Below are positions 51,661 through 61,317 of a stretch of 64,000 bases of DNA, piece by piece (position 1 is the stretch's first letter; each line of letters starts with the position of its first letter). The stretch is from the NCBI GenBank assembly GCA_051888775.1, contig JBJFCE010000050.1, forward strand, positions 75,980 to 139,979, read 5' to 3'. This DNA comes from JBJFCE01 sp051888775. GTDB lineage: Bacteria > Bacillota > Clostridia > Lachnospirales > Lachnospiraceae. The notes under the pieces are model-generated. The model was not told the DNA's origin, did not search any database, and saw only the letters and a program-made list of their open reading frames with translations. The translations under genes were made by a program, and so were the position numbers.

Positions 51661-54522
51661 CTATTGTGCTTTATCCCTGTCAAGCATTTTCTTCACATAG
51701 ATTCCCGTATAGGAGCCCTTTGTCTGTGCAACCTGTTCAGGAGTTCCCTGTGCAATGACCGTACCGCCGCCGTCGCCGCCTTCCGGTCCCATATCGATAA
51801 TATAATCTGCCGTTTTGATCACATCCAGATTGTGTTCTATCACAACAACGGTATTTCCGCCATCTGCCAGCCTGTGCAAAATATCCACCAGCTTGTGCAC
51901 GTCCGCAAAATGCAATCCTGTTGTCGGCTCATCGAGAATATAAATCGTATGCCCGGTATCACGTTTGCTCAACTCCGTAGCAAGCTTGATCCGCTGTGCT
52001 TCTCCTCCCGACAATGTCGTAGACGGCTGTCCCAGCTTGATATAGGATAACCCGACATCATATAACGTCTCAATTTTTCTGCGGATGGAAGGTACATTTT
52101 CAAAAAATGTCACAGCTTCCTCCACTGTCATATCCAGCACATCATATATGCTCTTCCCCTTATACTTTACCTCCAGCGTCTCACGATTATACCTTTTTCC
52201 GCCGCAGACTTCGCAGGGTACATACACATCCGGCAAAAAGTGCATTTCAATCTTGATAATACCGTCACCGCTGCACGCTTCGCATCTGCCGCCTTTCACA
52301 TTAAAGCTAAACCGTCCTTTATTGTACCCCCTTGCCTTGGCATCTATCGTTCCCGCAAACAGATCACGGATCTGGTCAAAAACACCGGTATACGTTGCCG
52401 GATTGGAGCGCGGCGTCCTTCCGATCGGCGACTGGTCAATGTCGATCACCTTATCCAGCTTTTCCACGCCCAAAATGGTATCGTGTTCTCCTGCCATTGT
52501 TCTGGCACGATTCAATTTCTTCGCCAGATGTTTATATAAAATTTCATTGACCAGAGAACTTTTTCCGGAGCCGGATACTCCCGTAACACAAGTCAGTACA
52601 CCTAACGGGATATCCACATCAATATTTTTCAGGTTATGTTCTCTTGCCCCCTTAATCGTCAAAAAGCCCTGCGGTTTTCTTCTGATCTTCGGAACAGGGA
52701 TTCTCTTCTTGCCGCTTAAATATTGCCCGGTTACGGATTCCTCAATCTGCATGATCTCCTGCGCCGTACCATGCGCAATCACTCTTCCGCCATGTTCGCC
52801 CGCGCCCGGACCGATATCTACAATATCATCCGCCGCCAGCATCGTATCCTCATCATGTTCCACAACAATCACGGAATTACCGAGATCCCGAAGGTTCCGC
52901 AGTGTCGCCAACAGCTTGTCATTATCCCGCTGATGCAGACCGATACTTGGTTCATCCAAAATATAGCAAACTCCTACAAGTCCGGAACCAATCTGCGTTG
53001 CAAGACGGATACGCTGTGCTTCTCCGCCGGACAGACTTCCGGTCGCACGAGAGAGACTCAGATAATCCAGACCGACATTGATCAAAAAGCTGACACGCGC
53101 CCGGATTTCCTTTAAAATCTGATCTCCGATCAGATGCTGCTGTCTGGTCAGATCCATATCGCCGAGAAACTCATACAATTTCCCTATGGAAAGCGACGTG
53201 ATCTCATAAATATTCTTATCACAGACCGTGACGGCAAGAGATGTTTTTTTCAAGCGCATACCGTTGCACAGCTTACAGGGTGTAATCTTCATAAAGCTTT
53301 CATATTCCTGTTTCATGGTATCGGAACCGGTCTCGCGATAACGTTTTTCCATATTACGAATCAGGCCTTCAAAGGCAACCTGATATATACCTTCTCCACG
53401 CTGTCCTTTATAGTGGACATCCACCTTATGCCCATCCGTACCGTAAATTAGGATCTTCTGTACCTTTTCCGGCAGCTGCTCATACGGCGTATCCAAAGAA
53501 AACTGATATTCTTTGGCAAGCGCCTGAAGTAAAGCATTGGTAAAACTTCCCGAGTCCGAGCTGGACTGCCAGCCCATTGCGACAATCGCTCCTTTACTCA
53601 GACTCAAGGACTTGTCCGGAATCATCAATTCTTCATCAAATTCCATCTTATATCCAAGCCCGAAGCAATCCGGGCAGGCACCAAACGGATTGTTAAAAGA
53701 AAAGCTTCTGGGTTCAACTTCATCCACACTGATTCCGCAATCCGGGCAGGAAAAGCTCTGACTGAAATTCATCCTTTCTCCGCCGATGACATCCACGATC
53801 ATCAAGCCTTCTGCCAGTTCCAACACATTTTCGATTGATCCGGTCAGACGCCCCTCGATTCCCGGTTTCACCACCAGCCTATCCACGACAATCTCAATAT
53901 TGTGCTTGATATTTTTATCCAGCTTGATTTCTTCCGAGAGCTCATACATGCTGCCATCCACGATCACTCTGACATAGCCGCTTCTCTTTGCCCGTTCAAA
54001 CACCTTCACGTGCTCGCCCTTACGTCCCCGAACTACAGGCGCTAACAGCTGGATTTTCGTGCCTTCTTCCAGCTCCATGATCTGATCGCACATCTGATCC
54101 ACAGTCTGTTTCTTGATCTCCCTTCCGCATTCCGGACAATGCGGTATTCCGATTCTTGCATACAGGAGACGAAAATAATCATAAATCTCCGTAACCGTTC
54201 CGACAGTAGATCTCGGGTTCCGATTCGTAGACTTCTGGTCAATGGAAATCGTGGGAGACAGACCCTCGATCTTTTCCACATTGGGTTTTTCCATCTGTCC
54301 CAAAAATTGTCTTGCATAGGAAGACAGCGATTCCATATAGCGTCTCTGACCCTCTGCGTAAATTGTATCAAATGCCAGTGACGATTTTCCGGATCCCGAC
54401 AACCCGGTCAATACAACCAGTTTGTTTCTCGGAATATCCAGATCGATATTTTTTAAATTATGCTCATTTGCTCCGCGGATGCGAATGCATTCCGAAGGCG
54501 GTAGCATCTTCTTTGCTTCCAT
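51661..54522 (-). CDS. uvrA: UvrABC excinuclease subunit A
   Basis: This 953-residue damage-recognition ATPase has two ABC modules: Walker A GLSGSGKSSLAFDT near residue 37 and GVSGSGKSSLVNE near 650, signatures LSGGEAQRIRLATQIG and LSGGEAQRIKLATELS, and zinc-binding CxxC groups (CPECGREIKK, CPDCGISVDE, CEACSGDGIIKIEMHF with CEVCGGKRYN). It finds bulky lesions and loads UvrB. It follows uvrB by 20 bp in one operon under the LexA box. AGGAG precedes the ATG at somewhat long spacing. Confidence 0.97.
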   Translation of the reverse strand: MEAKKMLPPSECIRIRGANEHNLKNIDLDIPRNKLVVLTGLSGSGKSSLAFDTIYAEGQRRYMESLSSYARQFLGQMEKPNVEKIEGLSPTISIDQKSTNRNPRSTVGTVTEIYDYFRLLYARIGIPHCPECGREIKKQTVDQMCDQIMELEEGTKIQLLAPVVRGRKGEHVKVFERAKRSGYVRVIVDGSMYELSEEIKLDKNIKHNIEIVVDRLVVKPGIEGRLTGSIENVLELAEGLMIVDVIGGERMNFSQSFSCPDCGISVDEVEPRSFSFNNPFGACPDCFGLGYKMEFDEELMIPDKSLSLSKGAIVAMGWQSSSDSGSFTNALLQALAKEYQFSLDTPYEQLPEKVQKILIYGTDGHKVDVHYKGQRGEGIYQVAFEGLIRNMEKRYRETGSDTMKQEYESFMKITPCKLCNGMRLKKTSLAVTVCDKNIYEITSLSIGKLYEFLGDMDLTRQQHLIGDQILKEIRARVSFLINVGLDYLSLSRATGSLSGGEAQRIRLATQIGSGLVGVCYILDEPSIGLHQRDNDKLLATLRNLRDLGNSVIVVEHDEDTMLAADDIVDIGPGAGEHGGRVIAHGTAQEIMQIEESVTGQYLSGKKRIPVPKIRRKPQGFLTIKGAREHNLKNIDVDIPLGVLTCVTGVSGSGKSSLVNEILYKHLAKKLNRARTMAGEHDTILGVEKLDKVIDIDQSPIGRTPRSNPATYTGVFDQIRDLFAGTIDAKARGYNKGRFSFNVKGGRCEACSGDGIIKIEMHFLPDVYVPCEVCGGKRYNRETLEVKYKGKSIYDVLDMTVEEAVTFFENVPSIRRKIETLYDVGLSYIKLGQPSTTLSGGEAQRIKLATELSKRDTGHTIYILDEPTTGLHFADVHKLVDILHRLADGGNTVVVIEHNLDVIKTADYIIDMGPEGGDGGGTVIAQGTPEQVAQTKGSYTGIYVKKMLDRDKAQ

Positions 54523-54542
54523 TGCTATTGTATCTCCTCATC

Positions 54543-56531
54543 TTATGATCTATCATTTTCCATCTTCTGCTTTAACTCGATCATCTGATCACGCAGCTGT
54601 GCGGCAGTCTCGAAATCCAGTTCCGCAGCGGCTTTTTTCATGTGTTTCTGAATGCCTGCAATTAACTTTTCCAGTTCTTCTCTGCTCATGGATTCCGGAT
54701 CCTTTTCAAAGCGCGCTTCTTCCTTGGCAATCTTCTTGCTGATGCTGATCAGTTCCCGTACTGCCTTGTGGATCGTCTGTGGTGTGATCCCATGCTCCTC
54801 GTTGTATTTCTGTTGAATTTTCCGTCGTCGCTCGGTCTCGTCGATTGCATTTCTCATGGAATCCGTAATATGATCGGCATACATGATCACATGTCCGTCC
54901 GCATTACGCGCGGCACGCCCGATCGTCTGAATCAGTGAAGTTTCCGAACGCAGAAATCCTTCCTTATCTGCATCCAGAATCGCTACTAATGAAATCTCCG
55001 GAATATCCAGACCTTCCCTGAGCAAATTGATTCCGACTAGTACATCAAATACATCCAAACGCATATCGCGTATGATCTCTGCCCGTTCCAGCGTATCAAT
55101 ATCGGAATGCAGATATTTAACGCGGATTCCGACTTCTTTCATGTATTCGGTCAGGTCCTCCGCCATCCGCTTTGTAAGCGTTGTCACCAGTACCTTATTC
55201 TTCTTTTCCGTTTCCTTACGGATCTCACCGATCAGGTCATCGATCTGTCCCTCGATCGGCCGTACAAATACTTCCGGATCTAAAAGTCCTGTCGGTCGGA
55301 TAATCTGTTCCACCCGAAAAAGTTCATGCTCCTCTTCATAATCGGACGGTGTCGCAGATACAAACAGCATCTGATCGATATGTTCCTCAAACTCGGAAAA
55401 ATTAAGGGGTCTGTTATCCAAAGCCGACGGAAGCCGAAATCCGTAATCTACCAGCGTGGTCTTTCTGGAACGGTCTCCCGCATACATGCCTCTGATCTGC
55501 GGAATTGTCATATGAGACTCGTCAATGATGATCAGATAATCTCCTTTAAAATAATCCATCAATGTCAGTGGCGGCGCACCAGCGGGCAGTTGGTTCAAAT
55601 GTCTGGAATAATTCTCGATACCGGAACAGAAGCCTGTCTCTCTAAGCATCTCAATGTCAAAATTGGTACGCTCCGCAATACGCTGTGCCTCCAGCAGCTT
55701 ATCCTCACTCTTAAAGTAACGAACCCGTTCTTCCAGTTCCTTTTCTATGTCATCACACGCTTTTTTGATCTTCTCCGGGGCTACAACATAATGCGATGCC
55801 GGAAAGATCATAACATGTTCCAATACAGCATGCGTCTTCCCTGTGAGCGGCTCCACTTCGGTAATACGATCCACCTCATCCCCGAAGAACTCGATTCGGA
55901 TCAGATAGTCACCGCCCTGTGCCGGATTGATCTCAAGCACATCGCCACGGACCCGAAAACAGCTGCGGTCCAGATCCAGATCATTTCGCGTGTACTGAAT
56001 ATCGATCAACTCCCGAATAACCTCATCTCTGTCCTTTGTCATTCCCGGTCGAAGTGATACCGTCATTTCATAATATTCGTCCGGACTGCCCAAGCCGTAA
56101 ATACAGGATACACTGGCTACAACCACAACATCCTTCCGCTCGGTCAGTGCCGCTGTCGCGGACAGACGCAGCTTATCAATTTCTTCATTGATGGAAGAAT
56201 CCTTTGCAATATAAGTGTCCGAAGACGGCACATATGCCTCCGGCTGATAATAATCGTAATAGGACACAAAGTATTCCACGGCATTCTCAGGAAAGAACTC
56301 CTTGAATTCTCCGTAAAGCTGCCCGGCAAGCGTCTTATTATGTGCGATCACGAGTGTCGGCTTATTCAATGCTGCAATGATATTTGCCATCGTATAGGTT
56401 TTACCGGAGCCGGTTACTCCAAGTAAGGTCTGGAACTGATTCCCCTGCTTAAATCCTTCCACCAGTTCCGCAATCGCCTCCGGCTGGTCACCGGTTGGCT
56501 GGTAAGGTGCTTTTAACACAAAATGATCCAT
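54543..56531 (-). CDS. uvrB: UvrABC excinuclease subunit B
   Basis: This 662-residue helicase-like repair protein has Walker A LLGVTGSGKTYTMA near residue 40, the damage-verifying beta-hairpin FVSYYDYYQPEAYVPSSDTYI, DESH, helicase motif LREGLDIPEISLVAILDADKEGFLR and a C-terminal UVR domain (EKLIAGIQKHMKKAAAELDFE) that binds UvrC. GGAG precedes the ATG. It is the first gene of uvrBA; uvrC is not in the window. Confidence 0.97.
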   Translation of the reverse strand: MDHFVLKAPYQPTGDQPEAIAELVEGFKQGNQFQTLLGVTGSGKTYTMANIIAALNKPTLVIAHNKTLAGQLYGEFKEFFPENAVEYFVSYYDYYQPEAYVPSSDTYIAKDSSINEEIDKLRLSATAALTERKDVVVVASVSCIYGLGSPDEYYEMTVSLRPGMTKDRDEVIRELIDIQYTRNDLDLDRSCFRVRGDVLEINPAQGGDYLIRIEFFGDEVDRITEVEPLTGKTHAVLEHVMIFPASHYVVAPEKIKKACDDIEKELEERVRYFKSEDKLLEAQRIAERTNFDIEMLRETGFCSGIENYSRHLNQLPAGAPPLTLMDYFKGDYLIIIDESHMTIPQIRGMYAGDRSRKTTLVDYGFRLPSALDNRPLNFSEFEEHIDQMLFVSATPSDYEEEHELFRVEQIIRPTGLLDPEVFVRPIEGQIDDLIGEIRKETEKKNKVLVTTLTKRMAEDLTEYMKEVGIRVKYLHSDIDTLERAEIIRDMRLDVFDVLVGINLLREGLDIPEISLVAILDADKEGFLRSETSLIQTIGRAARNADGHVIMYADHITDSMRNAIDETERRRKIQQKYNEEHGITPQTIHKAVRELISISKKIAKEEARFEKDPESMSREELEKLIAGIQKHMKKAAAELDFETAAQLRDQMIELKQKMENDRS

Positions 56532-56581
56532 GATTTTATCTCCAAAATACAGAATCTTTATTTCGGTGTATATCTGTTGCT

Positions 56582-56610
56582 ATTGTATCACCATTTGTTT
56601 ATATTTGCAA
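56582..56610 (-). promoter_or_regulatory. Promoter of uvrBA
   Basis: Minus strand: TTGCAA, 17-bp spacer, TACAAT with TGA directly upstream of the -10. The start is predicted near 56575, 44 nt before uvrB. Confidence 0.82.
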
Positions 56611-56621
56611 ACATTTGTTCG
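56608..56621. promoter_or_regulatory. LexA (SOS) box overlapping the uvrBA -35
   Basis: The minus strand reads CGAACAAATGTTTG, a 13/14 fit to the Firmicute CGAAC-N4-GTTCG site. It overlaps the -35 element by 3 bp, a repressing position. Confidence 0.85.
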
Positions 56622-56653
56622 AGATATTTTGATTGAACTTTTCAAAATCATTT

Positions 56654-56812
56654 TCGACGGTTTGTATGGGCAAAGGCAGAAAGAAGGTTTTGGAGACACG
56701 TTCTCACTCCGTGAAAAAGCGCAACGGCACTAAGCTCGAAAGAACCTCGCTAAGTGCCGGCGTTTTTCAAGGGTCTCCAAAACCTTCTTTCTGCCCTTGC
56801 CCGTACAATCGA
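56654..56812. repeat. Core-plus-arms hairpin element R7 (subfamily B, diverged)
   Basis: This 159-bp element has arms of about 36 bp that pair almost perfectly (56662-56697 with 56773-56808) but are unlike R1 or R5. The core on the minus strand keeps CTTAGCGAGG and GAGCTTAG, with GGCAC / GTGCC in place of GGTAC / GTACC and mini-loop GTGAGAAC in place of GCGAGAGC, both paired changes. It lies between the S41 protease terminator and the uvrBA promoter. Confidence 0.9.
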
Positions 56813-56837
56813 GGATCAACTTTGATAAGTTCAAAGA

Positions 56838-56872
56838 AACAGCAGACAGGATTCTTTTCTCTGTCTGCTGTT
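56838..56872 (-). terminator. Terminator after the S41 protease gene
   Basis: Perfect 12-bp stem AACAGCAGACAG / CTGTCTGCTGTT with an 11-nt loop, followed by TCTTTG on the minus strand. The 56532-56973 gap holds this, R7 and the uvrBA control region. Confidence 0.8.
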
Positions 56873-56973
56873 AGGATGTTCTTTGTCTTATGTTTTTATA
56901 TTATCTTTTGCATTATATTTTATATTATTTATTTGTGCTCTATATCCTTTCGCAAAATTGCAGACGCTCATAA

Positions 56974-58317
56974 CTATTCGGCAAGCATTTCCTGCATAAT
57001 CCGCTCCGCCTCTTCCAGTTGATTGTCCGTACCGTCTTCCAGATAACTGTCCACATCAAACTCTACGACCACGTCCGGTTCAATCCCTGTTCCGTGAATA
57101 TTATAGCCGTTCGGTGTGTAGTACTTACTGATCGTCAGCTTGATCGCCGAGCCGTCGGTCAGCTGCATAATACGCTGCACGATGCCTTTTCCAAAGGTCG
57201 TCGTACCGACTAAGGTTCCGATCCCGTAGTCCTTGATTGCTCCTGCCAAAATCTCGGAAGCACTTGCACTGTTTCCGTCCACCAGAACGACAAGGGGAAC
57301 ATCCAGCTGCCGCTTTCCGTCACAGGTATACTCTTCCCTATAGCCGTACTTATCTTCCGTGTATACGATCAATCCTTCCGGAAGCATCTGTTGTGCAATC
57401 GCAACTACGGTAGAAAGATTGCCTCCCGGATTTCCTCTCAGATCCAGAATCAATCCCCGCATACCGCTTCCTTTTGCAGTTGCCAGCGCATCGGTAAACT
57501 GATCCGTTGTAATATCATCAAATTCTACGATCTCGATATATGCAATTCCGTTGTCTAACATCTTGTAGGAAACTGTCGGATTATTAATCTTGGCTCTCGT
57601 AATCGTGATATCAATATACTCATAAGAAGATCCGCTCATACGTGCAATTGTCATATGCACATCGGTTCCTTCATCTCCCTTGATCTTCGCTACTACTTCG
57701 GAAGTATCCATACCGTATACGCTTTCGCCTTCTACTTCATAAATCAGATCTCCTGCACGAAGCTCACTTGCCGAAGCCGGGGTATCATCTATGATCTTGG
57801 AAATATAAGGATAACCGGTCGTGGTATCAATACCTACATACGCACCGATTCCATAATACACGCCCTTTGTTTTCTCATAAATATCCTGCAGTTCTTCTGC
57901 CGTATAATAAACGGAATAAGGATCATCCAGTGCTTCCAAAAGTCCGGCATACATCCCTTCTTCCAAAGCAGCCTCATCTACTTCTTCCAGATAATATTGC
58001 TCGATTGTATCCTGAAGGATCTGCAGTTTTGCAGTGGAAGTATCATTGACTACGGAGGTTTCGACAACCGCATTTTCCTTTTTATCCTTTACAATCGACC
58101 ATACAAGCAATCCGCCGCATAACAATACGATCGAAAGGAAAATTCCGGTCAGCATTCCGGTGAAATAATACTTTTTCTCTTTCTTTTCCTGTTCTTTTGC
58201 AAAAAGGCTCTGTTCCTTTGGAGAATTTTCCTGTTCTTCCGAAAAAGTATATCTCACCTGCATATTCGGCTCCTCTTGCCGGATTTCCACATTTCCATCA
58301 TTTCTCTGATCTTCCAT
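56974..58317 (-). CDS. S41 family C-terminal processing protease (CtpB-like)
   Basis: This 447-residue protease has a cytoplasmic start, one membrane helix (about residues 53-75), a PDZ domain (about 155-240) and the S41 catalytic domain. The catalytic serine is probably S352 in GNSASASEI and the lysine K377 in TTFGKGIVQ, 25 apart as in CtpB and Prc. It cleaves exported proteins outside the membrane. In Bacillus subtilis ctpB also lies near ftsEX. It follows the M23 gene by 89 bp and may process the hydrolase or a regulator. Confidence 0.92.
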   Translation of the reverse strand: MEDQRNDGNVEIRQEEPNMQVRYTFSEEQENSPKEQSLFAKEQEKKEKKYYFTGMLTGIFLSIVLLCGGLLVWSIVKDKKENAVVETSVVNDTSTAKLQILQDTIEQYYLEEVDEAALEEGMYAGLLEALDDPYSVYYTAEELQDIYEKTKGVYYGIGAYVGIDTTTGYPYISKIIDDTPASASELRAGDLIYEVEGESVYGMDTSEVVAKIKGDEGTDVHMTIARMSGSSYEYIDITITRAKINNPTVSYKMLDNGIAYIEIVEFDDITTDQFTDALATAKGSGMRGLILDLRGNPGGNLSTVVAIAQQMLPEGLIVYTEDKYGYREEYTCDGKRQLDVPLVVLVDGNSASASEILAGAIKDYGIGTLVGTTTFGKGIVQRIMQLTDGSAIKLTISKYYTPNGYNIHGTGIEPDVVVEFDVDSYLEDGTDNQLEEAERIMQEMLAE

Positions 58318-58406
58318 GGCACTCTTTTCTCTTTACTATTTTATGAACGTGTATTTTCGAAAACAACCAAACTCATGCACTGCTTGCGGACTTATCTTCT
58401 CGGATA

Positions 58407-59654
58407 TCAGGGTGATACATAATCCAAGGGATTGACATATTCACCATTTCGCCGCACGGTAAAGTGCAGATGCGGTCCGGTGGAAAGTCCCGTCGAACCG
58501 ACTGCCGCAATGGTATCTCCCCGGCTGACATATTGTCCCTGCGACACATACAAAGCAGAGCAATGCATATAAATCGTATACAATCCGTCGCCATGGTCTA
58601 TCATAATATAGTTTCCCATAGCACTTGTATAAGAAGCCGACACAACCGTCCCGTTATATGCCGCCAGAATAGGTGCGCCACTTTTTGCTCCGATATCTAT
58701 TCCGTTGTGAAAACGTTCAATTCCTAGAATCGGATGTTTTCTTGTTCCAAACGGAGACGTAATATTTTTAGAACTTGGACAGGGCCATATAAATGCACCG
58801 CCGTCATAAGTTACCGCTGGTTTATTCAGTTCTGCCAGACGCTTCTTTTCCGCCTCGATCTGAGCCTCCAATGCCTGAATCGTTGCTGTCTGCGCCGCCA
58901 GCTCTGCATTTAGCTGTTCAATCGTCTCCTGCGTTTCATCAATGCCCTGCTGCATTTGCGCAATATCAACTTCCGCTGCCGCTACAAGCTCCTGCTTTGC
59001 CGTCTGTTCCTCCAGCAAAGCATCTTTTTCCGCCTGAAGCAATGCCTCCTGACTTTCCAATTCCTCCTGACACGCCGCGATCAACTGTTCATTTAAAATA
59101 TATTCTTCCAGTTTCTGTCTGTCATATTCTGAAATCGCTTCAATATAATCCGCCTTGTTCAACATATCGGCAAAGCCGTTTGCAGAGAACAAAAGCTCCA
59201 AATAATATGAATTGCCTTCCTCATACATGAACTTGATACGGACCTTCATGGCCTCATATTGCTCTTGTGCAAGCTGCTGTGCCTGAGCAAGTTCAATCTT
59301 GACATCTTCGATTTCCTGTTCCTTGATCTCTATTCTGTCATTCAGATCAATAATATTACTCTCAATATCCAGAAGTGCAGCATCCATCTGCTCCACGTAA
59401 TCAGCAAGATCATTCTGCTGTCCCTGAAGACGGTTTAGGATTGCCTTGGAATCGGTGATTCCCTGCTCTAACTGCTCCTGTTCCCGCTGAATCTGTGCAA
59501 TCTGGTCTTCCTTCTGCTGGATATAACTGTTCGTCAGATTATTATTATCCGCACGGATCTCCAGCGGTTCCTGCGGCATCATACATACCATCAGAAAAAG
59601 TGCTGTAACCCGCACGATTTTTTTCTTGATTCCACGTCTCACGCTATATTTCAC
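58407..59654 (-). CDS. Coiled-coil M23 murein hydrolase (EnvC/PcsB-like)
   Basis: This 415-residue secreted protein has an N-terminal signal segment (VTALFLMVCMM), a long coiled coil (about residues 40-275) and a C-terminal LytM domain with both zinc motifs intact: RFHNGIDIG (HxxxD) and GPHLHFTV (HLH), so it should be active. The coiled-coil plus LytM layout beside FtsEX marks it as the partner activated by FtsEX at division, as EnvC or PcsB are. The start is GTG at 59654, or GTG at 59642 with better AGGAG spacing. Confidence 0.92.
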   Translation of the reverse strand: MKYSVRRGIKKKIVRVTALFLMVCMMPQEPLEIRADNNNLTNSYIQQKEDQIAQIQREQEQLEQGITDSKAILNRLQGQQNDLADYVEQMDAALLDIESNIIDLNDRIEIKEQEIEDVKIELAQAQQLAQEQYEAMKVRIKFMYEEGNSYYLELLFSANGFADMLNKADYIEAISEYDRQKLEEYILNEQLIAACQEELESQEALLQAEKDALLEEQTAKQELVAAAEVDIAQMQQGIDETQETIEQLNAELAAQTATIQALEAQIEAEKKRLAELNKPAVTYDGGAFIWPCPSSKNITSPFGTRKHPILGIERFHNGIDIGAKSGAPILAAYNGTVVSASYTSAMGNYIMIDHGDGLYTIYMHCSALYVSQGQYVSRGDTIAAVGSTGLSTGPHLHFTVRRNGEYVNPLDYVSP

Positions 59655-59660
59655 TCCTAA

Positions 59661-60560
59661 CTATACACGAAGATGCTTTCGCACTGTTACAATACTGCCC
59701 AGTAAACCAATCCCCACTCCGATGCAGACCGTGACCGGTGCCAAAGATGCAAATACTTCTTTTACGTTCAGGAAATGAAGGATACTGTCCAATACAGAAA
59801 ATTTTCCCATAACATAAAAGATCACCCTGTTATACAGTTCATAAAGAACCAAAAGCGGTATCATTGAACCGACCAGACCGATCAATACACCCTCCACGAC
59901 GAACGGTGCCCTTACAAAATAATCCGTGGCTCCGATATATTTCATGATCGAGATTTCCTCTTTTCTGACCGAAATACCGATCATGACCGTATTGCTGATC
60001 AGGAAAATAGATACAAACAATAACAGTGCAATGATGCCGATTGTAACATAAGATACCAGCGAGTCCATTCCGGACAGCATATTGGCAGTAATCGCAGACT
60101 GGTTCACCCTCCGCACACCGTCCAGTGATTCAATATAAGTAACCAATGCGCTCTGCATGGATACATCCTTCATATAAATCTCAAAATTGTCGGATTTTTC
60201 CAACGGATTCTCGGTGAAACCTGCAGAATATTCTTCCCCGAAATATTCTACGGAAAATTCGTCCCATGCCTGTTCTCCCGATACATAGACGATCGATTTT
60301 ACCTCAGGTCTTGCCTGAATCAGATTTCCGATTTCTTCCTTTCTCTCAACTGTTGTATCCTCATTGAACAAAACCGTGACACAGACACCCTCCTGCGCAT
60401 TTTTTACGATATTTTGAAAATTCGTCATGATCGCAAAAAACACGCCAAAGAGAAACAGACATGCACTGGTCGTCATAATGGATGCCAGCGAGAACCACTT
60501 ATTTCTGAAGATGTTCTTCACACCCTGCTTCATTGTATAAAAAAATGTACTAATCCTCAT
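59661..60560 (-). CDS. ftsX: Cell-division ABC transporter permease FtsX
   Basis: This 299-residue protein has four membrane helices: one near residue 25, then three in the C-terminal half, with a large outside loop (about residues 50-170) that contacts the wall hydrolase. KQGVKNIFRNKWFSLASIMTT at the start is typical. The FtsX-specific VRKEEISIMKYIGATDYFVRAPF segment is present. It overlaps ftsE by 11 bp and precedes its likely partner hydrolase by 6 bp. Confidence 0.95.
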   Translation of the reverse strand: MRISTFFYTMKQGVKNIFRNKWFSLASIMTTSACLFLFGVFFAIMTNFQNIVKNAQEGVCVTVLFNEDTTVERKEEIGNLIQARPEVKSIVYVSGEQAWDEFSVEYFGEEYSAGFTENPLEKSDNFEIYMKDVSMQSALVTYIESLDGVRRVNQSAITANMLSGMDSLVSYVTIGIIALLLFVSIFLISNTVMIGISVRKEEISIMKYIGATDYFVRAPFVVEGVLIGLVGSMIPLLVLYELYNRVIFYVMGKFSVLDSILHFLNVKEVFASLAPVTVCIGVGIGLLGSIVTVRKHLRV

Positions 60561-61308
60561 CGATATATGCTCCCTGTTCCTCGTCGCTCATAATAACGCC
60601 CTTCTTCATGGTAATAACACGTTTTTTCATCGCATTGACAATCTCACGATTGTGCGTTACTACCAATACCGTCGTGCCCTTTTCATTAATTTCTTCCAAA
60701 AGCTTCATGATTTCCCATGAATTCTTCGGGTCCAGATTTCCGGTCGGCTCATCGGCAAGCAGGATGGGCGGATTATTAACAAGCGCTCTGGCAAGTGCAA
60801 CTCTCTGTTGCTCTCCTCCCGACAACTGCTTTGGCTTCGCCTTATACTTTCCGGCAAGTCCGACAAGCGACAGCATCATCGGTACATTCTTGCGGATATC
60901 CCTGCTCTTTGCCTGGATGACAAGCTGTGCAAATGCCACATTATCATAGACGTTACGATCCTTTAACAAACGGAAATCCTGAAATACAACACCGATGTTC
61001 CGGCGGAATTTCGGGATTTTACGTCTGCGTAGCTTCGCAACATTCATGCCATTGACCAAAATAGTTCCGTCCGTCGGAAGAAGCTCCCGCAGCAGAAGCT
61101 TGATCAGGGTGGATTTTCCGGAACCACTATCACCTACGATAAAAACAAACTCTCCTTTTTTGACAGTTAAAGAGACCCCGTTCAATGCAGGCGCTCCGGT
61201 AGAATAAGTTTTTACAACATGATCAAGTACAATGATATCATCCGACTTATTCTCCGATTTTCCTTTTTTTCTTATCGTATTCGTTGTTTCTTTCAAAGTA
61301 AAAACCAT
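60550..61308 (-). CDS. ftsE: Cell-division ABC ATPase FtsE
   Basis: This 252-residue ATPase has Walker A VGDSGSGKSTLIK near residue 58, signature LSGGEQQRVALARAL and Walker B ILLADEPTGNLD. It drives FtsX to activate wall hydrolysis at the septum. The first 22 residues (basic, KKGKSENKSDD) precede the usual start DIIVLDHVVKTY and are an extension compared with most FtsE proteins. AAAGGAAAGG lies before the ATG, supporting the long form. Confidence 0.95.
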   Translation of the reverse strand: MVFTLKETTNTIRKKGKSENKSDDIIVLDHVVKTYSTGAPALNGVSLTVKKGEFVFIVGDSGSGKSTLIKLLLRELLPTDGTILVNGMNVAKLRRRKIPKFRRNIGVVFQDFRLLKDRNVYDNVAFAQLVIQAKSRDIRKNVPMMLSLVGLAGKYKAKPKQLSGGEQQRVALARALVNNPPILLADEPTGNLDPKNSWEIMKLLEEINEKGTTVLVVTHNREIVNAMKKRVITMKKGVIMSDEEQGAYIDED

Positions 61309-61317
61309 ACCTTTCCT

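Noticed and set aside
51402..51683. Small minus-strand frame with a stretch resembling an XRE regulator (VLKYFNISSDMYY)
   Set aside because: It spans the uvrA end, a CAGAA-repetitive tract and the uvrA terminator; no ribosome site. The likeness covers only about 15 residues.
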